Source: an uncultured Bacteroidales bacterium
GTDB taxonomy: Bacteria > Bacteroidota > Bacteroidia > Bacteroidales > UBA3824
NCBI GenBank assembly: GCA_937877455.1
Contig: CALFIU010000091.1
Span: 1 to 64,000, forward strand
Length of the DNA: 64,000 nt
Direction of reading: 5' to 3'
Part shown: piece after piece, positions 9,197 to 16,129 of the stretch
Layout: each line of letters starts with the position of its first letter
Numbering within the stretch: position 1 is the stretch's first letter
Program-made: the position numbers and the translations under genes
Notes under the pieces: generated by a model
What the model was told of the DNA's origin: nothing
What the model saw: the letters and a program-made list of their open reading frames with translations, nothing else
Database searches by the model: none

Positions 9197-9272
9197 CAAT
9201 TGACAATTGACAATTGACAACTTTCAATTGACAATTGTCAATTGAAAGTTGAAAATTGAAAATTGAAAGTTG
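9191..9272. repeat. Heptamer tandem repeats with a 34-bp perfect palindrome
   Basis: Four head-to-tail copies of AATTGAC occupy 9191-9218. A perfect 34-base palindrome centred on CAATTG covers 9218-9251. A second run of 7-bp units of the form TTGAAAG/TTGAAAA follows at 9242-9269. The first run contains the TGA stop of the imelysin gene. The block could form strong hairpins in RNA or DNA. Confidence 0.85.
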
Positions 9273-9291
9273 TCGGTTGATTACATTTTCT

Positions 9292-9356
9292 TAATTGATA
9301 ATTCATAATTGATAGTTTGGCACAATTGTTAACTATCAATTATGAATTATCAATTA
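9292..9356. repeat. Perfect 26-bp inverted repeat before the DUF1111 gene
   Basis: The arms 9292-9317 and 9331-9356 are exact reverse complements, separated by 13 bases. The stem is almost entirely A and T, starting TAATTGATAATTC. It lacks the GC core and T-run of a normal terminator. It sits 30 bases before the DUF1111 start codon and could affect translation or mRNA stability inside the operon. Confidence 0.85.
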
Positions 9357-9386
9357 TTCTGTTTTATAACAAACAATCAGATAAAA

Positions 9387-10823
9387 ATGATTATAAACAA
9401 AAAAATACTGCTCCTAACCGCCGCATTATCAATATCTTTAGCAGCTTGTGATAATGAAGACGGCATAGAGGTTGACGAAATCCACGTCCCTAACGGATTT
9501 GCACTTTCGGCTGGCATTTCAACGGTCTTCCTCAATTCGTCCTATGCTTACGACACAGATGCAGAATGGGTTAGCGGCAAATATACCACACGTTTCAACA
9601 ATGGAGACAACCTTTACGACAATCCCCTCGGCTCGGCTCAAAGTCAAGGCGGTCTGGGTCCCGTTTACGCTGGATATTCGTGCGGCAGTTGCCACCGAAA
9701 TGCAGGGCGCACCGAACCAACTCTTTGGAGCGCAGGTGGTAGCGGCAACTATGGTTTTTCGTCAATGTTAATATACATAACACGAAAAAACGGTTCGTTC
9801 TTCCAAGACTATGGTCGCGTTGTTCACGATCAAGCCATAATCGGTGTTGAACCAGAAGGCAAACTAAAAGTAACTTACGATTTTCAAGATTTTGAATTTC
9901 CTGACGGAGAAAAATACCAACTCGCCAAACCAAACTATACAATTACCGAATGGTACGCCGACAGCATTGCGCCTGAAGACCTTTTCTGTACCGTCAGGAT
10001 TCCGCTCCGCCATGTAGGAATGGGTCCGATGATGGCAATCGACCGCAACGAAATCGAACAACTTGCGAAGCAAAGCAACTATCCAGAATATGGAATTTCG
10101 GGCAAAGCAAACTATATTACCGAACGCGGAAAACTTCAACTCGGACTTTCGGGTAATAAGGCTCAGCACGCCGACCTTACTGTAGAACTCGGCTTCTCGT
10201 CCGACATGGGCGCAACCAATAGCCGTTTCCCCGAAGAGATTTGCGAAGGTCAAGCTCAACTTGCACAAGCAACATCTGCTATGGGCATCACTTACCAAAA
10301 ACTTGATGTAACATCTGAGCAGATGGAAGATGTTGACCTCTATATGCAATGCCTTGGCGTACCTGCACGCCGCAATGTCAACGACCCAACCGTACAACGC
10401 GGTGAACAGATGTTTTATGCCGCAAAATGCCATCTTTGCCACGTAACAACATTGCATACCCAGTCGCAAGGCTCTGTTTTGCTCAACGGCACACGCATTC
10501 CATGGCTTGGCGGTCAAACAATACACCCCTACTCCGATTTCTTGCTCCACGATATGGGCAGCGAGATTATGGGCGTTGGTCTTAACGACAACTACGTCAG
10601 CGGACTTGCTCGTGGAAACGAATGGCGCACAACTCCACTTTGGGGCGTTGGACTTCAGCAAAAAGTCAACGGACACACCTATTTTCTCCACGACGGACGC
10701 GCCCGCAACTTTGTGGAAGCCATAATGTGGCACGGTGGCGAAGGCGAAGCCTCCAAAAACCTCTTTGCCAAAATGCCAAAAGCCGACAGAGAGGCATTAA
10801 TAACATTTTTAGAATCATTATAA
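9387..10823 (+). CDS. DUF1111 di-heme oxidoreductase-like lipoprotein
   Basis: A frame is open from 9342, but that part overlaps a hairpin arm. The Met at 9387 gives a classical lipoprotein signal (TAALSISLAAC), so I start there, giving 478 residues. Two c-type heme motifs are present: CGSCH at residues 99-103 and CHLCH at 348-352, the layout of DUF1111/di-heme thiol-oxidoreductase-like proteins related to bacterial di-heme peroxidases. The C-terminal part contains the conserved FLHDGRARN and WHGGEGE segments. The protein would sit on the periplasmic face of the outer membrane and carry electrons. Its place between an imelysin lipoprotein and a porin suggests a role in oxidising or reducing iron for uptake; that is an inference from context. 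Confidence 0.9.
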   Translation: MIINKKILLLTAALSISLAACDNEDGIEVDEIHVPNGFALSAGISTVFLNSSYAYDTDAEWVSGKYTTRFNNGDNLYDNPLGSAQSQGGLGPVYAGYSCGSCHRNAGRTEPTLWSAGGSGNYGFSSMLIYITRKNGSFFQDYGRVVHDQAIIGVEPEGKLKVTYDFQDFEFPDGEKYQLAKPNYTITEWYADSIAPEDLFCTVRIPLRHVGMGPMMAIDRNEIEQLAKQSNYPEYGISGKANYITERGKLQLGLSGNKAQHADLTVELGFSSDMGATNSRFPEEICEGQAQLAQATSAMGITYQKLDVTSEQMEDVDLYMQCLGVPARRNVNDPTVQRGEQMFYAAKCHLCHVTTLHTQSQGSVLLNGTRIPWLGGQTIHPYSDFLLHDMGSEIMGVGLNDNYVSGLARGNEWRTTPLWGVGLQQKVNGHTYFLHDGRARNFVEAIMWHGGEGEASKNLFAKMPKADREALITFLESL

Positions 10824-10827
10824 ATAT

Positions 10828-10867
10828 CACAGAGAACACAGAGAAACTCCTCTGTAACCTCCGTGTT
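10828..10867. repeat. Short CACAGAG-type intergenic repeat
   Basis: CACAGAGAACACAGAG on the left and CTCTGTAACCTCCGTGTT on the right form an imperfect hairpin directly after the DUF1111 stop codon. Similar CTCTGTGTTCTCTGTG sequences are known as dispersed intergenic elements in many bacteria, so it is probably one of these. Confidence 0.5.
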
Positions 10868-10882
10868 AAAAATAAAAAAACA

Positions 10883-12097
10883 ATGAAAAAAGTAATATTA
10901 GCAACAATACTATCCGCTGTAACACTTTCTGTTTCAGCACAAACCGAAGATACCGACAATGGCGTAGTTTCGCTTGCTGGACGTGAAGGATTTTCGATAA
11001 AATCAAAAAAAGGCGATTTTGTTTTCAAACCTTACACCCTGATTCAAACCGCCGCAAAATACAATTGGTATGACGACGAGGGACTCGATAAAGCCTACAA
11101 TCAAGACAACGTTCACAATTCTGGCTTTGCGATTCCTTACGCAATTCTCGGATTTACTGGCAAAGTCTACGACCGCATCTCGTTCAACCTCAGCATCAAC
11201 GCAGCCAGCTCGGGCGGAGCACTTTTGCAACAAGCTTGGTTCGACGTAAAAGCCAATAACGCATTAAGTTTCCGCGTCGGGAAATTCAAAACTCCCTACA
11301 CCCACGCCTACCTAACCACCTTGGGAGAAACATTATTGCCCTGCGTGCCTACATCGTTGACATCAAGCGTGATAATGCCACACGTACTCAACGCTGTAAA
11401 CCCAACAATTGGCACTGGTTTTGACCTCGGCGTAATGGCTCATGGTCTTGTTGCAAACAACAAATTCAGCTATGAAGCAGGCATTTTCAACGGTACAGGC
11501 GCAAGCGTCAACACCGCCACAAAAACTCTCAGCGACGACATCAAAGGTCTTCCATCATTGCTCTACGCAGGTCGCGTTGCATTGATGCCTCTTGGCTATA
11601 TGCCTTCTACACAAGGTAATCCCAACAACTTGAACGACCAAAAATTGCTCTTTGCACTTTCTGCCAATGTAAACGTTGAAAGCGAAAGTGAATCTACCAA
11701 CGACAGCCGCTATGGTTTTGAGTTCGCATACATGATCGACAGACTTTACATCGCTGCCGAAGCGTACATGATGCACGTTGGATTCACCGACAGACAAAAA
11801 ATTGACGACACTTTCAACTACTGGGGTTGCTATGCTCAAGTGGGATATTTTGTGGCTAATCAGTGGCAAGTGGCTGCACGTTACGACTTTATGGATCGCA
11901 ATGCCACCTCCGAGGACGGCATTATAAATATGCCAGCCATTGGTTTCAATTATTTCATAAAAGACACCAACCTCAAACTCCAAGCAATGTATCAGTACAT
12001 GGGACGCACAGGCCACGAAACACAGCTCGACCGCGACAACGACGACCTCGGCCTTGCAACTCATTCTGTAACAGTAATGTTGCAATATGCATTTTAA
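10883..12097 (+). CDS. Second OprO/OprP-like porin of the iron-linked operon
   Basis: A longer open frame extends upstream, but it overlaps the DUF1111 gene. The Met at 10883 gives a clean signal peptide (ILATILSAVTLSVSAQ), so I start there, giving 404 residues. The protein is a beta-barrel of the phosphate-selective porin O/P type. Conserved features are FRVGKFKTPYTH and the closing strands LQAMYQYMGR and the C-terminal Phe. It lies 59 bases after the DUF1111 gene in the same direction. Two porins in one operon with an imelysin and heme lipoproteins is noteworthy; the two may serve different substrates or conditions. It is followed by a 21-bp perfect inverted repeat that may end or attenuate the transcript. 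Confidence 0.82.
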   Translation: MKKVILATILSAVTLSVSAQTEDTDNGVVSLAGREGFSIKSKKGDFVFKPYTLIQTAAKYNWYDDEGLDKAYNQDNVHNSGFAIPYAILGFTGKVYDRISFNLSINAASSGGALLQQAWFDVKANNALSFRVGKFKTPYTHAYLTTLGETLLPCVPTSLTSSVIMPHVLNAVNPTIGTGFDLGVMAHGLVANNKFSYEAGIFNGTGASVNTATKTLSDDIKGLPSLLYAGRVALMPLGYMPSTQGNPNNLNDQKLLFALSANVNVESESESTNDSRYGFEFAYMIDRLYIAAEAYMMHVGFTDRQKIDDTFNYWGCYAQVGYFVANQWQVAARYDFMDRNATSEDGIINMPAIGFNYFIKDTNLKLQAMYQYMGRTGHETQLDRDNDDLGLATHSVTVMLQYAF

Positions 12098-12106
12098 TGT
12101 AGAATG

Positions 12107-12171
12107 AAAAATTAAAAATTAAAAATGAACAATTACCTTGATTGGGAAAGCATTTTTAATTTTTAATTTTT
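12107..12171. repeat. Perfect 21-bp inverted repeat of AAAAATT units
   Basis: The arms 12107-12127 and 12151-12171 are exact reverse complements. Each arm is built from 7-bp AAAAATT units, separated by a 23-base loop. It resembles the heptamer-based palindromes at 9191-9356. A terminator role is possible, but there is no GC-rich stem. Confidence 0.85.
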
Positions 12172-12186
12172 AACTTTTAATTATCT

Positions 12187-12513
12187 ATGAAAAAGATATT
12201 ATCCATAATTCCATTGCTTTTGTTAGTCGCTTGCGACGATAGCGACATCCAGGAGAAATATTCTTACCTGCAAGAAGATGTCAAAACTGTAGAAGAAGTG
12301 GAAATCACAGACAATAATATAAATACAGGAGAGCAAACAATACTTGGTAGGAAATTAAAGAATCTTTACAATCAAAAGGTTTTACTCCTTATGCCATTTT
12401 CAGAGGCCTTAATATAAGTGCAGTGGATCATTATTCCTATAAAAAACAATTAATTAACTTATATCCTAATCGTAAAAATGACATTGAAAACTGTTTTTCT
12501 AATAATGGCTTTT
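12187..12513 (+). pseudogene. Broken lipoprotein gene, partial copy of the downstream heme lipoprotein
   Basis: The first 12187-12340 encode a lipoprotein signal (LLLLVAC) followed by DDSDIQEKYSYLQED. This matches the start of the heme lipoprotein at 13046 (DDGDIQEKYTYQQEG), and the DNA is alike too. After about 55 codons the likeness ends. The initial frame stops at 12417. A second frame from about 12350 continues with EIKESLQSKGFTPYAIFRG and stops at 12513, so one frameshift near 12340-12355 probably separates the two halves. It looks like a partial duplication of the neighbour fused to unrelated sequence, then frameshifted. Confidence 0.6.
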
Positions 12514-12950
12514 AGCATCTTTACAGCTTGTATTCCAGAAATAGATGACAGTCCTGATTTGGAACATTCGTCTCACTGTGAAATAATAAATTCTTGCAGC
12601 GATATGGTTTATTTTCAACAAACAATCAAAAATTGGTATTACGAAAATAACAAAAAAAATATTACAAGAAAGTCGGGATTAAATATAAAATACTACAAAA
12701 TAACAAATATATTTTCGACCATCGTATCTATCATTTTTCCAAACAAGAGTATTTTTCAACATATGATAAAGACGATACGGTTTGGATATATATTAATGAT
12801 AAGGTAATTATGTTTACAGGACCGATGATACACAAAATGGAATCAGAACATGATTTTTTTAATTTAAACTCATGGGATTCAATCACTCATCCTCTATCCA
12901 ATGGTGAACATATTTTCCGTTTTACATTAACCGATAAAGATTTTGAGTAA
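12478..12950 (+). pseudogene. Small lipoprotein gene interrupted by a frameshift in an A8 run
   Basis: A lipoprotein start (FLIMAFSIFTAC) opens a frame that ends prematurely at 12807. From the run of eight A at 12652-12659 the alternative frame stays open to the TAA at 12948-12950. It reads as good protein (KKYYKKVGIKYKILQNNKY, then DTVWIYINDKVIMFTGP), so a single-base slip in the A run joins both parts into one protein of about 156 residues. The composite has no relative that I recognise. The cause may be a true mutation, a phase-variable tract or a sequencing error. It overlaps the end of the preceding broken gene and lies inside the iron-linked operon. Confidence 0.65.
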
Positions 12951-13045
12951 AAAATGTATTTCTAATAACGATAACTTTTTAAAAAAACATAATCGAATTT
13001 AAGAAACCAAACACAGACATTTAAAATAATAAAATAAAGAATAAA

Positions 13046-13780
13046 ATGAGAAAAGCAATACATTTGATGCTGGTGTCTGCAATCCTCCTTGCAGCTTGCG
13101 ACGATGGCGACATCCAAGAAAAATATACCTACCAACAGGAGGGCTTGAAGGTATCCATTGATGTAGAAATCAGCGGCACTGATTCTTGGCCCGAAGGCTA
13201 TAGCGTAACACTTTCTGGATTTGAAAACCAGCGCAACGATAAAGACATCGCTGAATATTCTGAAATTTCAAAACAGATTATCCCCAATCCAAACGGAAAA
13301 ACCCATATCACATTGGGCGGTATTCCTCAGAGTGTCAACTATTTAGAAATAGGAATATTAAATCGCATTCGTCAAAGGTATATTACCATTTGGCAACAAG
13401 AAATTAGCGATGACGATAAAAACAATCGCGACACTATTACATACGATGCCGGCACAATTAAAGCAGGTATGTATAACTACATACAAACAGAATATTTCAA
13501 CAATTCGTGCGCCAACTGCCACGGCTTGAGCGAAGGCGGAGCAGCCGCAGGATTGTATCTTACCGAAGGCAAAAGTTACGCCGCAATAGTGGGTAAACAA
13601 TCTGCCAAAAACTCTACCATCAACATTGTAACTCCTAAAGACACAGCCAATAGTTCGCTCCACCGCATTCTTTGGGGAAATTTCCCAGAAGTTAAGCACA
13701 ATCACACAGACAAACTCGCAATCGATGACGAAAAAGTGTTGATTGATATGTGGATAATGAACGGAGCCAAGGAAGATTAA
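13046..13780 (+). CDS. Lipoprotein with a C-terminal c-type heme motif
   Basis: A 244-residue lipoprotein: the signal ends in AILLAAC, followed by an acidic DDGD stretch. The N-terminal 130 residues look like a beta-sandwich domain. The C-terminal 95 residues carry one heme-binding motif, CANCH at residues 155-159, and distal features of short cytochrome c domains (HRILWG, HNHTDKLAIDDEKVLIDMW). It would be an outer-membrane-anchored electron carrier. As the last gene after the imelysin, DUF1111 and porin genes, it probably works with the di-heme protein. Its start has been partly duplicated upstream at 12187. I do not know a named family for the whole protein. Confidence 0.78.
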   Translation: MRKAIHLMLVSAILLAACDDGDIQEKYTYQQEGLKVSIDVEISGTDSWPEGYSVTLSGFENQRNDKDIAEYSEISKQIIPNPNGKTHITLGGIPQSVNYLEIGILNRIRQRYITIWQQEISDDDKNNRDTITYDAGTIKAGMYNYIQTEYFNNSCANCHGLSEGGAAAGLYLTEGKSYAAIVGKQSAKNSTINIVTPKDTANSSLHRILWGNFPEVKHNHTDKLAIDDEKVLIDMWIMNGAKED

Positions 13781-13790
13781 TTTTTTTTAG

Positions 13791-13798
13791 TATTTTTG
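13791..13798 (+). promoter_or_regulatory. Probable -7 promoter element for the Rid-family gene
   Basis: TATTTTTG matches TAnnTTTG. It lies 55 bases before the start codon and just after the stop of the iron-linked operon. A matching -33 element is not obvious. Confidence 0.45.
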
Positions 13799-13852
13799 CA
13801 GCGTACAGACGCGATAATATCTCTTCTGTACTTAAATTTATAAAAAAAATAA

Positions 13853-14977
13853 ATGATGCAATTTTTTGAATATAAAAAAGACAAATCAATAACTAAGATT
13901 TCAAAGTTTGAAGGTAAAAACAATAACGGAGAAATACATGCTATAACAACTACTTGCAATGCCCAATTAACATTTTCTGAACAATTGGAAAACGTTGTTA
14001 AGGCAATTGAAGATATAAAAAAACAAAACACAGATTATGTACCTGTTTTTGTAAGAATTTTGCTCTCCGATGCTGCCAATCAAGCAGAAATAGCTGTAAA
14101 AAAAATCAAAACCATTACCGATAATGCCGCAATAGCATTTGTACAACAGCCACCTTTGCACGGAGCAAAAATTGCAGTTCTTGTTTATTTGCGTCAAAAT
14201 GTTGAAGTTAAACAACTTGACAACTTTACATCAACGGTTAGTGCCAATGGATACACAAATTACTACACTGCCAATGTAGTTAGCAACATTGCCGACACTT
14301 ATAACGAAACAGATTTGCAATTGTCTTACTTAGAAAAAATGCTCAACGACAACGGCCTCAACATTGCTGACAACTGCGTGCGCACATGGTTTTACGTTCA
14401 AAATATAGATGTAAACTATGCCGCCGTGGTAAAAGCTCGTAGAGAAAATTTCGATTGCAACAATCTAACAATAGACACCCATTACATCAGTAGTACAGGC
14501 ATTTGCGGACGACATTCAAACAAAGATGTAACCTCAATAATGGATGCATATTGCGTTGGCGGATTGCAACCAGGTCAAATGAAATATCTCTACGCCGCCG
14601 ACCATCTCAACCGCACATCAGACTATGGCGTAACCTTTGAACGTGGCACTACTGTAGATTATAACGACAGACGACATATTTTTATTTCGGGTACAGCAAG
14701 CATCGACAACAAAGGTGATATTGTTGCCCCAGGCGACATTAAGGCACAGACACTCAGAATGATAGAAAATGTCCGTGCATTGCTTTCTGAAGGCGATGCA
14801 ACTTTCAAAGACCTTGCACACATTGTTTGCTACCTTCGCGATATAGCTGACTATCAAGTAGTAACAGAGATATTCAACGAAACATTTTCGTCAGTACCAT
14901 ATCAAATTACACTTGCCCCAGTCTGCCGCCCTGGATGGCTAATTGAAATGGAATGTATGGCAATTATTGAAAGATAA
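13853..14977 (+). CDS. Rid/YjgF-family protein with a long N-terminal domain
   Basis: A 374-residue cytoplasmic protein without a signal peptide. The C-terminal 130 residues are a RidA/YjgF/L-PSP domain: HIFISGTASID, then RMIENVRALL, the KDLAHIVCYLRD helix and the terminal CRPGWLIEMECMAI. The Arg and Glu of that last segment match the ligand-binding residues of the family. The N-terminal part has weaker likeness to the same fold and includes a VRTWFYVQNID segment, an arrangement also seen in chorismatase-like (FkbO/Hyg5) relatives. RidA proteins hydrolyse reactive enamine/imine intermediates; whether this long form does so is unknown. It is monocistronic, with its own -7 element and a structured region downstream. 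Confidence 0.8.
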   Translation: MMQFFEYKKDKSITKISKFEGKNNNGEIHAITTTCNAQLTFSEQLENVVKAIEDIKKQNTDYVPVFVRILLSDAANQAEIAVKKIKTITDNAAIAFVQQPPLHGAKIAVLVYLRQNVEVKQLDNFTSTVSANGYTNYYTANVVSNIADTYNETDLQLSYLEKMLNDNGLNIADNCVRTWFYVQNIDVNYAAVVKARRENFDCNNLTIDTHYISSTGICGRHSNKDVTSIMDAYCVGGLQPGQMKYLYAADHLNRTSDYGVTFERGTTVDYNDRRHIFISGTASIDNKGDIVAPGDIKAQTLRMIENVRALLSEGDATFKDLAHIVCYLRDIADYQVVTEIFNETFSSVPYQITLAPVCRPGWLIEMECMAIIER

Positions 14978-15055
14978 AAGCATAAAACCACCAAATAGCA
15001 TATAAAAATTTAATTGTTAACTGCAACCGACAAAAATTGCAGAATAACAAAACAC

Positions 15056-15137
15056 TTGGAAGTGGCAATGTTGTATCCAACACTTTATTTTCAAACTCAA
15101 TGAATAAGGTGATGGAAATAGCATTGCTAACTTCCAA
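15056..15137. other. Nested inverted repeats forming a cloverleaf-like structure
   Basis: Outer arms TTGGAAGT..CAATG (15056-15070) and CATTG..ACTTCCAA (15122-15137) enclose two smaller hairpins: TGTTG-TATC-CAACA, and a stem of about nine pairs made of CACTTTATT and AATAAGGTG. On the plus strand it is followed by a run of seven T, so it may act as an elaborate terminator for the Rid gene. It could also be a small structured RNA or a mobile palindromic element. Confidence 0.45.
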
Positions 15138-15161
15138 TTTTTTTAACACGAAATTTTTTTT

Positions 15162-15169
15162 TATTTTTG
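15162..15169 (+). promoter_or_regulatory. Probable -7 promoter element for the 15193 lipoprotein
   Basis: TATTTTTG matches TAnnTTTG and lies 24 bases before the start codon. Confidence 0.5.
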
Positions 15170-15192
15170 CATAACAAAAAAATTTACAAATC

Positions 15193-15786
15193 ATGAAAAA
15201 AACGCATCTTATACTCGCAGGAATGATTGCCCTTGCATCATGCACAGGTACCAATCAGAATTCACAACAACAGCAAACTTCTGAACAACCAGAAACTATA
15301 GAAACTACAGAAACCAAAGAACCCACAGTTTCAACAGATGAAATTAATCAAAAAATCAAAGAGTTGGTTCGCCATATTCCCGACCATGAATTTAAGGCAG
15401 AGAACGAAAAATTTTTCACTCCAGAATTTGGTTCGATGTTGAAAGAAGCGTTTGCACTACCTCCCTTAGAAGAAGACGGAATTGACGAAGCAAGCGAATT
15501 TCTTTACTATTTCATAGAAGGCAACGGTGATTGTAAAGCATTTTGTGATGCTCAAGGCGACGTAGAAAAAGCATTATCGTTACATAAATGCGAGAATTTT
15601 AAGACAGAAATTTCAGGCGACAAAGTTTTTTCAACGTTTGACTATGTTCATGGACCAGAAGAAATTGACAATGTATCAATTGTTCTAAAAAAATCAGGTT
15701 CAGATTGGCTGATTGACGATTGGAACGACACCAAAAAAGATGTAAAAGAATATCTCGAATACTACAAAAAACAAAAAGGACAATAA
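15193..15786 (+). CDS. Lipoprotein of unknown function
   Basis: A 197-residue lipoprotein: the signal MIALASC is followed by a low-complexity linker rich in Gln, Thr and Glu (about residues 18-50). A compact domain follows with FFTPEFGSMLKEAF near residue 75, then a cysteine pair (DCKAFCDAQGD) and a C-terminal beta-rich part with DWLIDDWND. The shape resembles small DUF3828-type or stress-related lipoproteins, but I cannot assign a family with confidence. It has its own promoter element and a strong terminator, so it is monocistronic. Confidence 0.72.
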   Translation: MKKTHLILAGMIALASCTGTNQNSQQQQTSEQPETIETTETKEPTVSTDEINQKIKELVRHIPDHEFKAENEKFFTPEFGSMLKEAFALPPLEEDGIDEASEFLYYFIEGNGDCKAFCDAQGDVEKALSLHKCENFKTEISGDKVFSTFDYVHGPEEIDNVSIVLKKSGSDWLIDDWNDTKKDVKEYLEYYKKQKGQ

Positions 15787-15797
15787 TTTTTTTTATT

Positions 15798-15844
15798 ATC
15801 ATACTTAATCCAATAACTACAAATGGATTAAGTATGATTTTTTT
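15798..15844 (+). terminator. Rho-independent terminator after the 15193 lipoprotein
   Basis: A perfect 15-bp stem (ATCATACTTAATCCA and its complement at 15824-15838) with an 11-base loop, followed by a T-run. Confidence 0.85.
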
Positions 15845-15922
15845 CTTTTTTGCCTATGTTGTGGCTTGAACAAAAAATCTCCTCCCCCACCCTCATATCA
15901 CTCAAATATCACTCCTAAAAAA

Positions 15923-15989
15923 CTGACAACATAAACTTATTTTTACTGACACTCTGGCATAACTGACATTTTGTCATTTTATGACAAAA
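15923..15989 (+). promoter_or_regulatory. CTGACA repeats and a TTTTGTCAT inverted repeat upstream of dnaK
   Basis: CTGACA occurs at 15923, 15946 and 15963. A 9-bp inverted repeat, TTTTGTCAT-TTT-ATGACAAAA, covers 15969-15989. The spacer between 15845 and 16129 holds no gene. No normal -33/-7 promoter is seen before dnaK, so this cluster may be a heat-shock control site; no known consensus was matched. Confidence 0.4.
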
Positions 15990-16129
15990 CCCACAAAATA
16001 AACACTACTATATTGATTTTCAATAATTTAAATAATTTTTTAAAATAAAAAATAAAAATCGGCATATAGATTGATTAAAGGGGAAAGTGTAAAAACAAAA
16101 TAAGAATAAACAATTAAAACTTTAAAGAT

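Noticed and set aside
9191..9272. Possible small CRISPR array
   Set aside because: The units are 7 bp without unique spacers, so they are simple tandem repeats.
15945..15980. Sigma-54 promoter before dnaK (TGGCAT ...)
   Set aside because: The GC half-site is missing at the required distance.
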